From positions 1 to 26,946 of the forward strand of contig CAZXEH010000025.1 of NCBI GenBank assembly GCA_964639885.1: a DNA stretch of 26,946 nucleotides, in the 5' to 3' direction. Shown piece after piece: positions 16,253 to 25,000 of this stretch. A model generated the notes under the pieces. It did no database searches. It had not been told where the DNA came from and saw nothing but the letters and a program-made list of their open reading frames with translations. The position numbers were made by a program, and so were the translations under genes. How positions within the stretch are numbered: the stretch's first letter is position 1; every line of letters begins with the position of its first letter. This DNA is from JAGNLA01 sp964639885 (lineage in GTDB: Bacteria > Caldisericota > Caldisericia > JAAYUI01).

Positions 16253-16259
16253 ATTGTTC

Positions 16260-17396
16260 ATGAAGGGGAATAAACCATTTCTTGTAATATTAATCAGCTT
16301 GTTAGTTTTGATGATTTTCTCGGTGGCAATGGTTTTCTTGACGTCAAGCACACCAGAAAATCCGACTAAGTTTACTGTTTGGCGACCAAAACCAATGAAC
16401 TACAAGGGTGGGTTGGTTGAAAAGTGGTCTGTGCCATTAACGGATGTAAATAAATACTCACCAAGTTTTTTTGCAAGAAAAAATGGTTGGCATGTGAATG
16501 AATCACATCAATTTGATCTTACAGATTATAGTCGCATAACAGGATTTTTCGGTAGTGGGTATGGTTTGGATGATGTAAATTCATCTCGAAGTATCGAATT
16601 TGATTATCATGGCTTGAAATATATGGAAAGTGCATTTTCGACAAAATATTCAATAGAAGATTGTTCATCGTTCATAACGGACAATAACTATATTTATTAC
16701 TGTGGCGAATGGGATTTTAAGGCAACAAAAATTGATATCAATACAAACAAGATCGTTTGGGAATATAAGTTTCCAGAGGGTTTTTTATCTGCAAGTCCCC
16801 CGATGTATTTTGTAAAGGATAAGCTTGTACTAAATACTGATGTCTGGAACAAAGATATGGAGGCGAGTTCTGCTACTCATAGTGTTGTTATTTTAGTAGA
16901 CATCAACACTGGCAAAGGTCAGGTTCTTAATATCCCAGGAAATGTCATCAGCACTGTTCATAATGATGAACTTTATCTCATCATCGATGATGTCAAAGTT
17001 TCAAAGTTCGATGTGGAAAAGATGACCTTGACAGGTAAGATGTTTGACATAAGGGATTATTTCAAAAAAGGTGAGCATTACTGGAACTACAGTCATTACT
17101 GGTTCACCTTTGCCTCTGACGGAGAACATCCAGATTTGTTATTGAATCCGAATACTATGGAATTGTGCAAATTGGATGCTGACATCTGTACGTATTCTAA
17201 TCTATTATATGACAATTACTGGTTGTGCTGGATTCATCGTGGTGACAAGATCATTGGCATTGACACAGAAACTTTTGAAGAAACATGGATTATTCCCGCT
17301 GACAAATTGAGCAAAAAAGCCATTGTTTTTTCTGGAGATGACCGTGGGATTCTGATCCAGGATGGTGACAAGCTCATTTGTTTCAATCGACCTTAA
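16260..17396 (+). CDS. Membrane-anchored beta-propeller protein, paralog 2
   Basis: 378 residues from ATG 16260; a TTG two codons upstream is also open, but the ATG fits the promoter spacing and the paralog. The N-terminal hydrophobic anchor (about 7-28) is followed by PQQ-like blades (ATKIDINTNKIVWEYKFPEG, GIDTETFEETWIIPADKL). It is a tandem paralog of the gene at 14997, with moderate protein identity over its length except for a near-identical C-terminus. Base composition is more AT-rich than the fumarase and smc genes upstream, as in paralog 1, which fits faster evolution or later arrival. It converges on the flotillin operon; a hairpin terminator separates them. Function unknown. Confidence 0.75.
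   Translation: MKGNKPFLVILISLLVLMIFSVAMVFLTSSTPENPTKFTVWRPKPMNYKGGLVEKWSVPLTDVNKYSPSFFARKNGWHVNESHQFDLTDYSRITGFFGSGYGLDDVNSSRSIEFDYHGLKYMESAFSTKYSIEDCSSFITDNNYIYYCGEWDFKATKIDINTNKIVWEYKFPEGFLSASPPMYFVKDKLVLNTDVWNKDMEASSATHSVVILVDINTGKGQVLNIPGNVISTVHNDELYLIIDDVKVSKFDVEKMTLTGKMFDIRDYFKKGEHYWNYSHYWFTFASDGEHPDLLLNPNTMELCKLDADICTYSNLLYDNYWLCWIHRGDKIIGIDTETFEETWIIPADKLSKKAIVFSGDDRGILIQDGDKLICFNRP
17334..17396 (+). repeat. 63-bp segment shared with the end of the previous paralog (copy 2)
   Basis: Matches 16071-16133 at 61 of 63 bases. It stops exactly at the stop codon; the sequences beyond it differ. Confidence 0.85.
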
Positions 17397-17429
17397 CAAC
17401 AAAACAGCCAGCCGGTGAAGGCTGGCTGT
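17397..17429 (-). terminator. Intrinsic terminator of the NfeD-flotillin operon
   Basis: A perfect 10-bp stem (ACAGCCAGCC at 17404-17413, GGCTGGCTGT at 17420-17429) with a 6-base loop. Read on the minus strand it is followed by TTTTGTTG, so it ends the flotillin transcript, whose stop codon lies about 20 bp before it. On the plus strand no T run follows, so it is at most a weak terminator for the propeller genes. Confidence 0.8.
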
Positions 17430-17447
17430 AGGTTACACAAACTTATA

Positions 17448-18863
17448 TCATTGCTTCTTTTCGTCGACCACCTTCGGTTCATTCTTTGCCGTTGCGTTGC
17501 CAACGAGTTTTTCGATGTCGATGCCGGTTGCTGCCTTCATCTGCTCCATGAACTTGAGCAGTGCACTTGGTGCTGCGGTCATGAGCCTGCTCACGGGTGA
17601 ATCGCCGTTTCCTGCGCCACCGTCGAGGGCGACGACCTTGTCGAACTTGATCTGGCCGAGAGCGTTTGCGCCCATGCCTGCAACGGTCTTGTAGGCTTCG
17701 AGCACGAGGTTTAGCCTTGCTGCCTCGCCGTATGTGTTCCAGGCCTCAGCTTTCCTCATCAAACCTTCAGCTTCAGCGAACGCGACCATCTTGATGCCCT
17801 GTGCTTCAGCTTCCTTGACCTTCAGGATTTCCATGGCCTGTGCTTCAGCGCGAAGGATTCTGGCCTGCTTTTCGGCGTCGGCGGGAACGATGACTTCGGC
17901 GCGGTATCTCTGGAATTCAGCGTCAGCCTTGGCCTGTTCAACGTTTTGCCTTGACTTCTGCTCCATCTCAAGCACCTTTTGCTGCTCGATGACGACGGCC
18001 TGTCTTGATTTTGCCTCAGAGAGCGGGCCTTGCTGGTCGGCTGCCTTTGTTGCAGAGAGGGTTTCTCCCCTGTATGACTCGCGGGCGACGTCCCTTTGCT
18101 TCTGGGCTTCGGCGATCTGCCTTTCCTGTTCGGCCTTGACGACCTCGCCTTCCCTGCGGGCTGTTTCGGCGCTCTTCATGGCGTCCCTTTCAGCCTCTGC
18201 ACGCCCGATGACGGCGTCTCTCTTGACCTCGGCGGTTCTCTTGACACCGAGCGACTCAAGGTAACCCTTTTCGTCCCTGATGTCCTGGATGTTGATGATG
18301 TCGATGATGACACCTATTTTAGCAAGCTCTTCAGATGTTTGCTCAAGCACTTTGGCGATGAACAGGTCTTTTTCGCGGTAAAGCTGTTCGACGGTCATGA
18401 TTCCGATGATGTCACGGAGCTGGCCTTCGAGGGTCTGTTTTATGATCTGCATTATCTGCTGCTTGGTTGAGCCGAGGAAACGTTCGACAGCACGGGCAAG
18501 CATCTCTTCGTCGCTGCCGATTTTTACGTTTGCAACGGCGTCGATTGTTACCGGTACGCCTTCCTTCGAGTACTGGTTGAGAACCCTGACATCTGAAAGG
18601 TTCATCAGTTCAAGGGAAATGCGGCTGACTTTTTCGATCACTGGCACCCTAAACGCTGCACCGCCGACGATTGCTCGCCATCCCCTGACGACCCAGTGCT
18701 TGTTTCCCTGCTCGTCTTCAACAAGCGTCCTGTACCTGCGACCTGTAAGGATCAGGGCCTCCGACGGCTCTGCCTTCAGGTAGTTGCTCAGGAACAGGGC
18801 GATGACGATGATCAGGGCGATAATGCCAAGAATTATGACAACAGCCATTGTTACTCCATCCAT
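17448..18863 (-). CDS. Flotillin (SPFH/band 7 protein, FloT/YqiK type)
   Basis: 471 residues. One N-terminal membrane segment (about 7-25), an SPFH/PHB domain (about 30-210; GVPVTIDAVANVKIG, QTLEGQLRDIIG, TVEQLYREKDLF), then a long Ala/Glu/Lys-rich coiled coil (about 215-375) with the EA-rich repeats typical of flotillins, and a C-terminal tail. Flotillins oligomerise into membrane microdomain scaffolds and affect membrane fluidity and protein assembly. AGGAGG lies 9 nt before ATG 18863. It is second in an operon behind an NfeD-like gene (21 bp gap); this pair is a widely conserved arrangement, as in Bacillus yuaF-floT. The tail is charged (NEPKVVDEKKQ). Confidence 0.93.
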   Translation of the reverse strand: MDGVTMAVVIILGIIALIIVIALFLSNYLKAEPSEALILTGRRYRTLVEDEQGNKHWVVRGWRAIVGGAAFRVPVIEKVSRISLELMNLSDVRVLNQYSKEGVPVTIDAVANVKIGSDEEMLARAVERFLGSTKQQIMQIIKQTLEGQLRDIIGIMTVEQLYREKDLFIAKVLEQTSEELAKIGVIIDIINIQDIRDEKGYLESLGVKRTAEVKRDAVIGRAEAERDAMKSAETARREGEVVKAEQERQIAEAQKQRDVARESYRGETLSATKAADQQGPLSEAKSRQAVVIEQQKVLEMEQKSRQNVEQAKADAEFQRYRAEVIVPADAEKQARILRAEAQAMEILKVKEAEAQGIKMVAFAEAEGLMRKAEAWNTYGEAARLNLVLEAYKTVAGMGANALGQIKFDKVVALDGGAGNGDSPVSRLMTAAPSALLKFMEQMKAATGIDIEKLVGNATAKNEPKVVDEKKQ

Positions 18864-18884
18864 TTGATGTTTCCTCCTAGTGTC

Positions 18885-19478
18885 TCACTCAACTTTTGCC
18901 AGACCGCCGGCAACAGACAGAACGGTCACTCTTGTTCCCTTTTTCACTGCCTTTTCAGGATCGGTGAACATTGCCCTCAGATAATGGGTTTGTCCGGTCT
19001 TTGGGTCGGTTGTCTTGACCTCACCCACTGATCCAACCAATATTTCTGATGTCACAACACCCTGGACGCCTACAAGCCTTGAGGCGCTGACAAGAGTGTT
19101 TGCCTGCATCCTGTAGAAAACCTTTAGCAACTGGTATATTGCGATGTAGGCTACAAGACCGCCTGCGATGCCAACCAGCCAGTGTGGCGGAAAAGACCAC
19201 TGGTAGACCCAGCCGATGTAGCCGGCGACACCGAAGCCGATGACGAAAGCCAGGATAAGTCTGATTCCAAGGATGCCCGGTCCGTCACCTGACAGGTCTC
19301 CGCCGTGCAGCTCAGCACCGTGGAAATCTGCATCGTGGCCATGTCCAAAATGAAGATCATGCCCAACGTCATGCCCTGCTCCCGTGACATCGTGGTGTCC
19401 AAGTCCGGTCAGAAGCATGATTACAAGAAGAAGGGTCGATCCTCCGACCATCAAAAGATATACGGTTCCCATGCTCAT
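18885..19478 (-). CDS. NfeD-like membrane protein (YuaF type) with His-rich loop
   Basis: 197 residues. First hydrophobic segment at about 6-26, then a His/Asp/Gly-rich loop (27-61) holding nine His in 35 residues, two further membrane segments (about 70-90 and 97-117), and a C-terminal OB-fold domain (about 130-197; SRLVGVQGVVTSEILVGSVG, GTRVTVLSVAGGLAKVE). This is the short NfeD1b form that partners with flotillin; it lacks the ClpP-class protease domain of long NfeD proteins. GGAGG lies 10 nt before ATG 19478. The His-rich loop is not a standard part of the family and suggests metal binding. It is first gene of the operon and divergent from the stalk/FGE-like gene. Confidence 0.88.
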   Translation of the reverse strand: MSMGTVYLLMVGGSTLLLVIMLLTGLGHHDVTGAGHDVGHDLHFGHGHDADFHGAELHGGDLSGDGPGILGIRLILAFVIGFGVAGYIGWVYQWSFPPHWLVGIAGGLVAYIAIYQLLKVFYRMQANTLVSASRLVGVQGVVTSEILVGSVGEVKTTDPKTGQTHYLRAMFTDPEKAVKKGTRVTVLSVAGGLAKVE

Positions 19479-19590
19479 ATTCTTACCGCCTCCATCTTAC
19501 ACAATAAAGCCGGTTTTGTAAAACGGCCACACAGATATGACACGAACATGATGGTTTTGTTTATCCACAATCTCCTTTTTCTGCCTCTGT

Positions 19591-19618
19591 TTGAAATGTT
19601 TGGGAATCGGAATAAACT
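19591..19618 (+). promoter_or_regulatory. Possible promoter of the stalk/FGE-like gene
   Basis: TTGAAA (19591-19596), 16 bp, TAAACT (19613-19618). The start point near 19625 would give a leader of about 25 nt containing GGAGG. The -10 match is only four of six. Confidence 0.35.
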
Positions 19619-19649
19619 TCATTTTAACGGCGTATCTGGAGGGTGTGGC

Positions 19650-21173
19650 ATGAGAAAGACAGTCTGTTTTCTACTGACTCTGGCTTTGACAGGGATTTCA
19701 ATGAACGTTGCAAGTTCCGGTGAATGCAAGATCAATGCCAGCTTCACGGTTGGTTCGAAGCAGTATACCGTAAATGGCATCACACAAAATATGGATGCGG
19801 CTCCTGTGTTAAAGAATGGCAGGGTTTTCCTTGTTGTCAAATACGTTGCCCAGGCCGTTGGCGCAGATGTTTTATGGGATCAGGCAACCAGGAAGATAAC
19901 CATCACCACCAAAAAAGGTGAGACAATTGAAATGAAGATTGGCTCAAACGTGGCAATGAGGGGTGGCAAAAATATCCAGATCGATGCAGGAAACGCCCAG
20001 ATTACTCCGTTCATCAGCGAAGGCAGGACGTTGTGTCCGTTAAGGTTTACCGGTGAAGTGCTCGGAGCTGCCGGTGAAAACGACATTGTTTGGAACCAGT
20101 CTGAGCAGAAAGTTACGCTGTTGCTTGACGACCCAGGCTGCTCTGAAAGCGAGACGCCACCGACCGGATTTGTGAAAGTGCCTGCCAATCCAAAACTTGG
20201 AATCAATGAACCTTTCTACGTCTCAAAATACGAAATGAAAATCAAAGGCCTGGCGGATGGAAACCAGAAGTATGACTCCAAGTATGTTGCACAATCCAGA
20301 GCGGACGGAACACCCTGGATCGGGATGACCATGCTTGAAGCCAAGGCTGAGTGCGAGGCTTTGGGTGAAGGATACACTTTGATAACAAATGCCGAATGGA
20401 TGACGATTGCACACGATATCGAATCGAACCAGAAAAACTGGAGCGATGGACAGACTCACCTGACCGGAAGGAGCAGTGCAAAACTGAACATTGGCAACGT
20501 CTGCAGGTATGGGCCAAGGGGCAACGGTGGCAGGATCGACAAGAGCAAGAACGAAAAATACTATGGCGAAGGGGCTTTGGAGGCATCGACGGATGATTCT
20601 GACGGATGCTTTGGTTACAAGGCCTACGACTGCGGAAAATGGGGAAAGGTTTTGAAGCCTGTGCTGGATTCAAACGGATGGAACATGTACAGGAGGACGT
20701 TCTACCTGACAAATGGTGAGTTGCTGTGGGATTTTGGCGGAAATGTCTGGAGCTGGACAGATTTTTTTGTTCCGAAGGCTAAGGACAGATCAAGGATCGA
20801 TGGCCACATCGATGAATGCTACCTTGAAATCAACGCCTGCAACACCTTTTCGGACGCAATGAAGCCTGAGCATATCCAATCGCTCAATCCCGCAATTGCA
20901 GACAAATCCAAGTACACTGGCAGCAACTATTATCCAAAAGGTGAGGACAAAAACGGCGTGGTAGTCAACCAGTTCACCAACATTAACTGCCTTGGAAGAT
21001 TCCATCCAACAAGCCGTGATGATACGGCTGGCCTGGCCATGCGTGGCACCAGCTACATGCACGGAGATGCAATGGCCGGTATCTATTCGATTGCGATGGG
21101 TTACAACAAGAATCCTGATCACATCGATTGCGAAGTTGGCTTCAGATGCGTCTGGAGACCTAAAAAACGCTGA
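19650..21173 (+). CDS. Secreted copper-amine-oxidase-N 'stalk' domain plus FGE/sulfatase-modifying-like domain
   Basis: 507 residues from ATG 19650; GGAGG sits 7 nt upstream, and upstream in-frame codons lie opposite nfeD and are not used. A signal peptide (1 to about 23) is followed by a Cu_amine_oxidN1-type stalk domain (about 30-160) with its two half-repeats (RVFLVVKYVAQAVGADVLWD; RTLCPLRFTGEVLGAAGEND). The second domain (about 165-505) has FGE-sulfatase features: PFYVSKYEMK, AEWMTIA, GNVWSWTDF, AMRGTSY and the end GFRCVW. True formylglycine-generating enzymes carry an active-site Cys pair near the C-terminus; only DCEVGFRC is seen here, and not in that arrangement, so this is more likely a binding or C-type-lectin-like fold than an active FGE. 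Surface or extracellular location is expected. Confidence 0.85.
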   Translation: MRKTVCFLLTLALTGISMNVASSGECKINASFTVGSKQYTVNGITQNMDAAPVLKNGRVFLVVKYVAQAVGADVLWDQATRKITITTKKGETIEMKIGSNVAMRGGKNIQIDAGNAQITPFISEGRTLCPLRFTGEVLGAAGENDIVWNQSEQKVTLLLDDPGCSESETPPTGFVKVPANPKLGINEPFYVSKYEMKIKGLADGNQKYDSKYVAQSRADGTPWIGMTMLEAKAECEALGEGYTLITNAEWMTIAHDIESNQKNWSDGQTHLTGRSSAKLNIGNVCRYGPRGNGGRIDKSKNEKYYGEGALEASTDDSDGCFGYKAYDCGKWGKVLKPVLDSNGWNMYRRTFYLTNGELLWDFGGNVWSWTDFFVPKAKDRSRIDGHIDECYLEINACNTFSDAMKPEHIQSLNPAIADKSKYTGSNYYPKGEDKNGVVVNQFTNINCLGRFHPTSRDDTAGLAMRGTSYMHGDAMAGIYSIAMGYNKNPDHIDCEVGFRCVWRPKKR

Positions 21174-21210
21174 GTGTGACCGAGTAAACCTTGCCTTTCT
21201 CCGACGCTTC

Positions 21211-21239
21211 TTGCAGTTGTCCCGCTTGTGGTTTATAAT
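21211..21239 (+). promoter_or_regulatory. Promoter of the Q/K/G-rich protein gene, leaderless type
   Basis: TTGCAG (21211-21216), 17 bp, perfect TATAAT (21234-21239), then 8 nt to ATG 21248. No Shine-Dalgarno. Confidence 0.55.
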
Positions 21240-21247
21240 GCCAAAGA

Positions 21248-21856
21248 ATGAGAAAAAACCTTGTTGTAACGACTGAATCCCTTGGGAAGATGCTTGCTGA
21301 ATACCTCGTCATCCAGGGATGGGCGGAAGAAAACCGCGACGGATCGATAACTCTCAATGAAACCGGCATGGAAAAACTTGCCGGCCCACCATACTTTTTC
21401 TACCTTCGCGACGAAGACAGTCCAGACGAGGTCAACCAGGTAGAAATTGCCAGCAACGCAGCCACCTTCACCTGGTACCAGAAAAATTTCTCTCCGGGGA
21501 AATTCAGGTCAAAGGTTGACGATAACAAGATGCAGGTTCAGCAGGATCTGAACAACTGGAAGCCTGGACTCATCTCAACCGGTCGCGAGCAGGCATGGAC
21601 ACCGCCACCACAGCAGTACCAGCAGAAGTCTTACGGCGGACAGCAACAGCACAAGAAATTCTACCAGAAGCATTCCAACAACCAGCAGGGTGGAAAGAAA
21701 TTTTTCCAAAAACACCCAAATCAGGGACAGTTCCAGCAAAAGGGCCAGTTCGTTCCAAAAGGCCAGCAAGGCGGAGGTTCTCCGATAAAGCTGAACCACA
21801 ATGTCCCACAGATAGCAAAACCCCAGCACTTCAAGAACAACAAGTTCAAGAAGTGA
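21248..21856 (+). CDS. Unrecognised protein: winged-helix-like N-terminus, prion-like Q/K/G-rich C-terminus
   Basis: 202 residues. The first 40 residues (LGKMLAEYLVIQGWAEENRD, then SITLNETGMEKLAG) resemble a small winged-helix or helix-turn-helix unit with a beta wing. Residues 45-110 form a mixed alpha/beta stretch. From about 115 to the end the protein is low complexity: Gln, Lys, Gly, Asn, His and Phe, with repeated (K)KFYQKH, KKFFQKHPN and QFQQKGQF units and a strongly basic tail. There is no signal peptide or membrane segment, so it is cytoplasmic. Such tails often bind RNA or drive condensates, but that is inference. It stands alone between two surface-protein genes, with a promoter directly at its start codon. 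I do not recognise a family. Confidence 0.7.
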   Translation: MRKNLVVTTESLGKMLAEYLVIQGWAEENRDGSITLNETGMEKLAGPPYFFYLRDEDSPDEVNQVEIASNAATFTWYQKNFSPGKFRSKVDDNKMQVQQDLNNWKPGLISTGREQAWTPPPQQYQQKSYGGQQQHKKFYQKHSNNQQGGKKFFQKHPNQGQFQQKGQFVPKGQQGGGSPIKLNHNVPQIAKPQHFKNNKFKK

Positions 21857-21950
21857 TCTTTTTGGTTTGATTTTTTCCCACGATTCACTGTCGTTTAATC
21901 GGAAGGTGATACGCATTTTCTGCGAAGGGCAAAGGGATTTGCTGGCATTA

Positions 21951-21979
21951 ATGCTTGATGAGTTAGTAAAATCAAGCAT
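21951..21979. promoter_or_regulatory. Perfect 9-bp inverted repeat upstream of the beta-helix gene
   Basis: ATGCTTGAT (21951-21959), 11 bp, ATCAAGCAT (21971-21979). It lies 95 bp downstream of the Q-rich gene and 75 bp upstream of the next start. There is no T run, so an operator is more likely than a terminator. Confidence 0.45.
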
Positions 21980-22054
21980 AGAAACAATAATTTTCAAATA
22001 TTGCATTGTCTTGCCAAGAAAAGTAACATCAAATCATCATGGAGGTTTTTGAAG

Positions 22055-25000
22055 ATGAAGCTTGACAGGTTGCTGACAGTCACATTGATAATTGCTCTCA
22101 CATTTGCATGCTTGACCGGTGGAGTGAAGGCTGAACCTTTCACGGTGCTCAAAAGCACGGTATGGATGGGTCTTGTCTCGATGCCAGAAGGTTTTTATGT
22201 GGCACCTGACGCAACGTTGACCATCATGCCGGGAACCATAATAAAACTCGGCGGAAACATAGGTGTGAAGGGCAGAATTGTTGCCCTCGGAAACAGTGCC
22301 GAACCGATTATTTTTACATCTGCAAAAGACAAGCCGCAAGCAGGAGACTGGGGTTACGCTGAATTCCAGACAACAAATGGCGCCTGTAACTTCTCTTACT
22401 GCCAGTTTCTATACGGCGGCAAAGGCGGTTTTGGCACGTTAAAAATCAGCAACCCAACAGGCATGGATGACAGGATCAGGCTTGACAACTGCACGATTGC
22501 ATCGTCTGCCTCACAGGGAATATGGATTGCAAAAGCTGAACCGGTGATCACAAACTGTGTCATCAAGGATTGCCTTGATCTGGCAAAGGGTGCAGGCATC
22601 TGGCTTCAGGAAGGATCAAACCCGTCGATCTCAGGAACAGTCATTGAAAACTGCCAGATGGCCATAAAAACTGACTTGGATAGCAACCCTTCGATGCTTG
22701 GCAACCTCGCCAGAAAATGCAAAAAGAATGCAATCGTCATGGACACAGGCTCCATCACGAAAAAAATAACCTGGGATTCAAACATTCCTTATCTGCTCGA
22801 AAAAGGCATTGTCATTGCCAAGTCGGGCACGCTCAACGTCATGCCCGGCAACGTCATAAAGCTGGCAGGATCGATAAGCATAGCCGACGGCACTCTGAAT
22901 CTCCTTGGCAATGCAACCGATCCGGTCACGGTCACCTCTGTCAATGATGACTCTGTTGGAGGCGACGTATACAGCGACGGAACCGCAAAAACAGCTCAGG
23001 CTGGCGACTGGGGACAGATCGAATTCCAGGGAAACGCTCTTTCCTGCACATTCACTTTCACCAACATCAGTTACGGTGGCGGAAAAGTCGATGACAACAG
23101 CGGTTACGGCATCCTCAAGTTCGGCGCAGCTGGTGGTGTTGACGGCAGGATTAAACTCTTCAACTGCAATATCGCCCATTCACAGACAACCGGATTGTGG
23201 TTTCAGGCTTCGAATCCGTCTCTCTACAATTGCACTATTTCTGATTGCAAAAACGAAGAGTTCGGCGCAGCGGTCTGGCTGATGAGCAGGAGCAGGCCGG
23301 TGCTTGTCGGCTGCAAGCTCACCGACTGCAAATGGGCGATCTACTCCGACGGCGACTCGTATGCAATGTCAACCGGACTCGTGGTGGAAAACAACCAGTT
23401 CAACTGCATCTATTTCGGAGAACGCTACGAGAGCCTTCTCCTCGATGGAGATGTGATCTGGAATTCACCACTGGTCCACTACATCCCAAAGACAATCGGT
23501 ATCCAGCCCACAGGTGTCCTCAGACTCATGCCGGGCATCATCATAAAATACTCAGGAATCATAAGGGTTGACGGCAGGCTTGTGGCCATTGGGACAAAAG
23601 ATAAGCCAATAGTTTTCACATCGCTCAAAGACGACACCTACGGCACTGACACCAACGGCGACAAAGGTTTTGAAGAACCAAAACCGGGCGACAATCAGGG
23701 CATCCAGTTTGTAACGTCGCGAGGCAAATCGATTCTGAAAAACTGCATCATCCGTTACGGGGGAGAAGGCGGAAACGGAAACGTCTACTTCGGTCAGGAC
23801 AAGAACGTGAAAAACGAGCAGGTGATGGAAAACTGCGTGATTGAACATTCTCTCAACCAGGGTATCAAGTGCAGGAAGGCAGACGTTGACATAATCAACT
23901 GCACAATTTTTGACTGCATGAACAAAAACTCCGGCTTTGCCATCCAGATGGAAAACGACAGCTCGGTAAGAATGGTCGACTGCAAGATTTCAAAAACCTA
24001 CCACCTGTTTGACATGACCCCTGAATGCCTGTTCCAGACCAAAAACATACAGTCGGAAAACATTGGCGAGGAGCTGGTCGGAGGCTATGGCGGAATCCAC
24101 ATCAACAAGACCCTTGGCAAAAAACTGACGAAGGATTCGATCTGGAACGCCGAGTATCCGTTCATCCTTGAGGATGACTTCCTTATCGACAAAGGCGTGA
24201 CGCTGACCATCCAGAAAGGCAATGTTGTCAAACTTCCAAAGTCTTTCTACGTCTACGGTGCGCTCAATGTTGCAGGAACCGCTGAAGACCCGGTCTATTT
24301 CACTTCTGTCAGGGATGACACAGTTGGCGGAGACAGCAATCTTGATGGCAAGCAGTCGTTTGGAGCACCAGGCGATTTCGGCCTTGTGGAGTTCAACGGT
24401 TCAATCACCGAATGCTCGATAAATCACATGGTCATAAGGTTCGGCGGCGGTGACATGAACCTTGGTTCGCTTAGAATCGGTGGCAACACCGGCGTTGACG
24501 ACAGGCTCAAGATAAACAACCTGACCATCGAAAACAGCTCAACTTATGGAATCTACATTCAGAACTCAAAACCGGAGCTCAAAAATATTGTTATCAGAGG
24601 CTGCAAGGGTCAGGATCACCTTGGAGCGGCCATCTACGTTATGGGTCAGTCGGAACCTGACATCCAGAACACCAATTTCTCAGACTGCACCTGGGCTGTT
24701 TACAACAACATGACCAGAGGCGGTGAAGTGACCGTTCAAAATGGCTGGTACGGCGATGCAACAGGCCCCAAAGATGAAGAGGGGAACCCGGACGGCAAGG
24801 GTCTTCCGATCAAAGGCATAGTCAATTACAAACCCTTCGCTGTTTCACCGGTTCAAACAGCCGGTGCCGGCGGAAAAGGCGGAGACTTGCCACCCTATGC
24901 AAGGCCAAAGCCAACTTTCGACCTACCTCCGACAAATGCCGAAGCTCTGACGGTTGCGCCGGAAAAAGTGACAGCCAATGTTGGCTCGACCTTTGAAATC

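Noticed and set aside
17404..17429. Hairpin as terminator of the plus-strand propeller genes
   Set aside because: No T run follows on the plus strand; the T-rich tract is on the minus-strand side.
17734..18783. Plus-strand frames opposite the flotillin gene (up to 176 codons)
   Set aside because: Ala/Ser-rich mirror of the flotillin coiled coil; no ribosome sites.
19305..19649. 115-codon N-terminal extension of the stalk/FGE-like protein
   Set aside because: It is antisense to nfeD, lacks protein-like character, and precedes a proper GGAGG, ATG and signal peptide at 19650.
19650..21173. Calling this an active formylglycine-generating enzyme or a copper amine oxidase
   Set aside because: The catalytic Cys arrangement is not seen, and the 'copper amine oxidase' label refers only to the non-catalytic stalk domain.
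22001..22054. Upstream start (22001) for the beta-helix protein
   Set aside because: GGAGG lies inside this stretch and serves ATG 22055, which begins a clear signal peptide.
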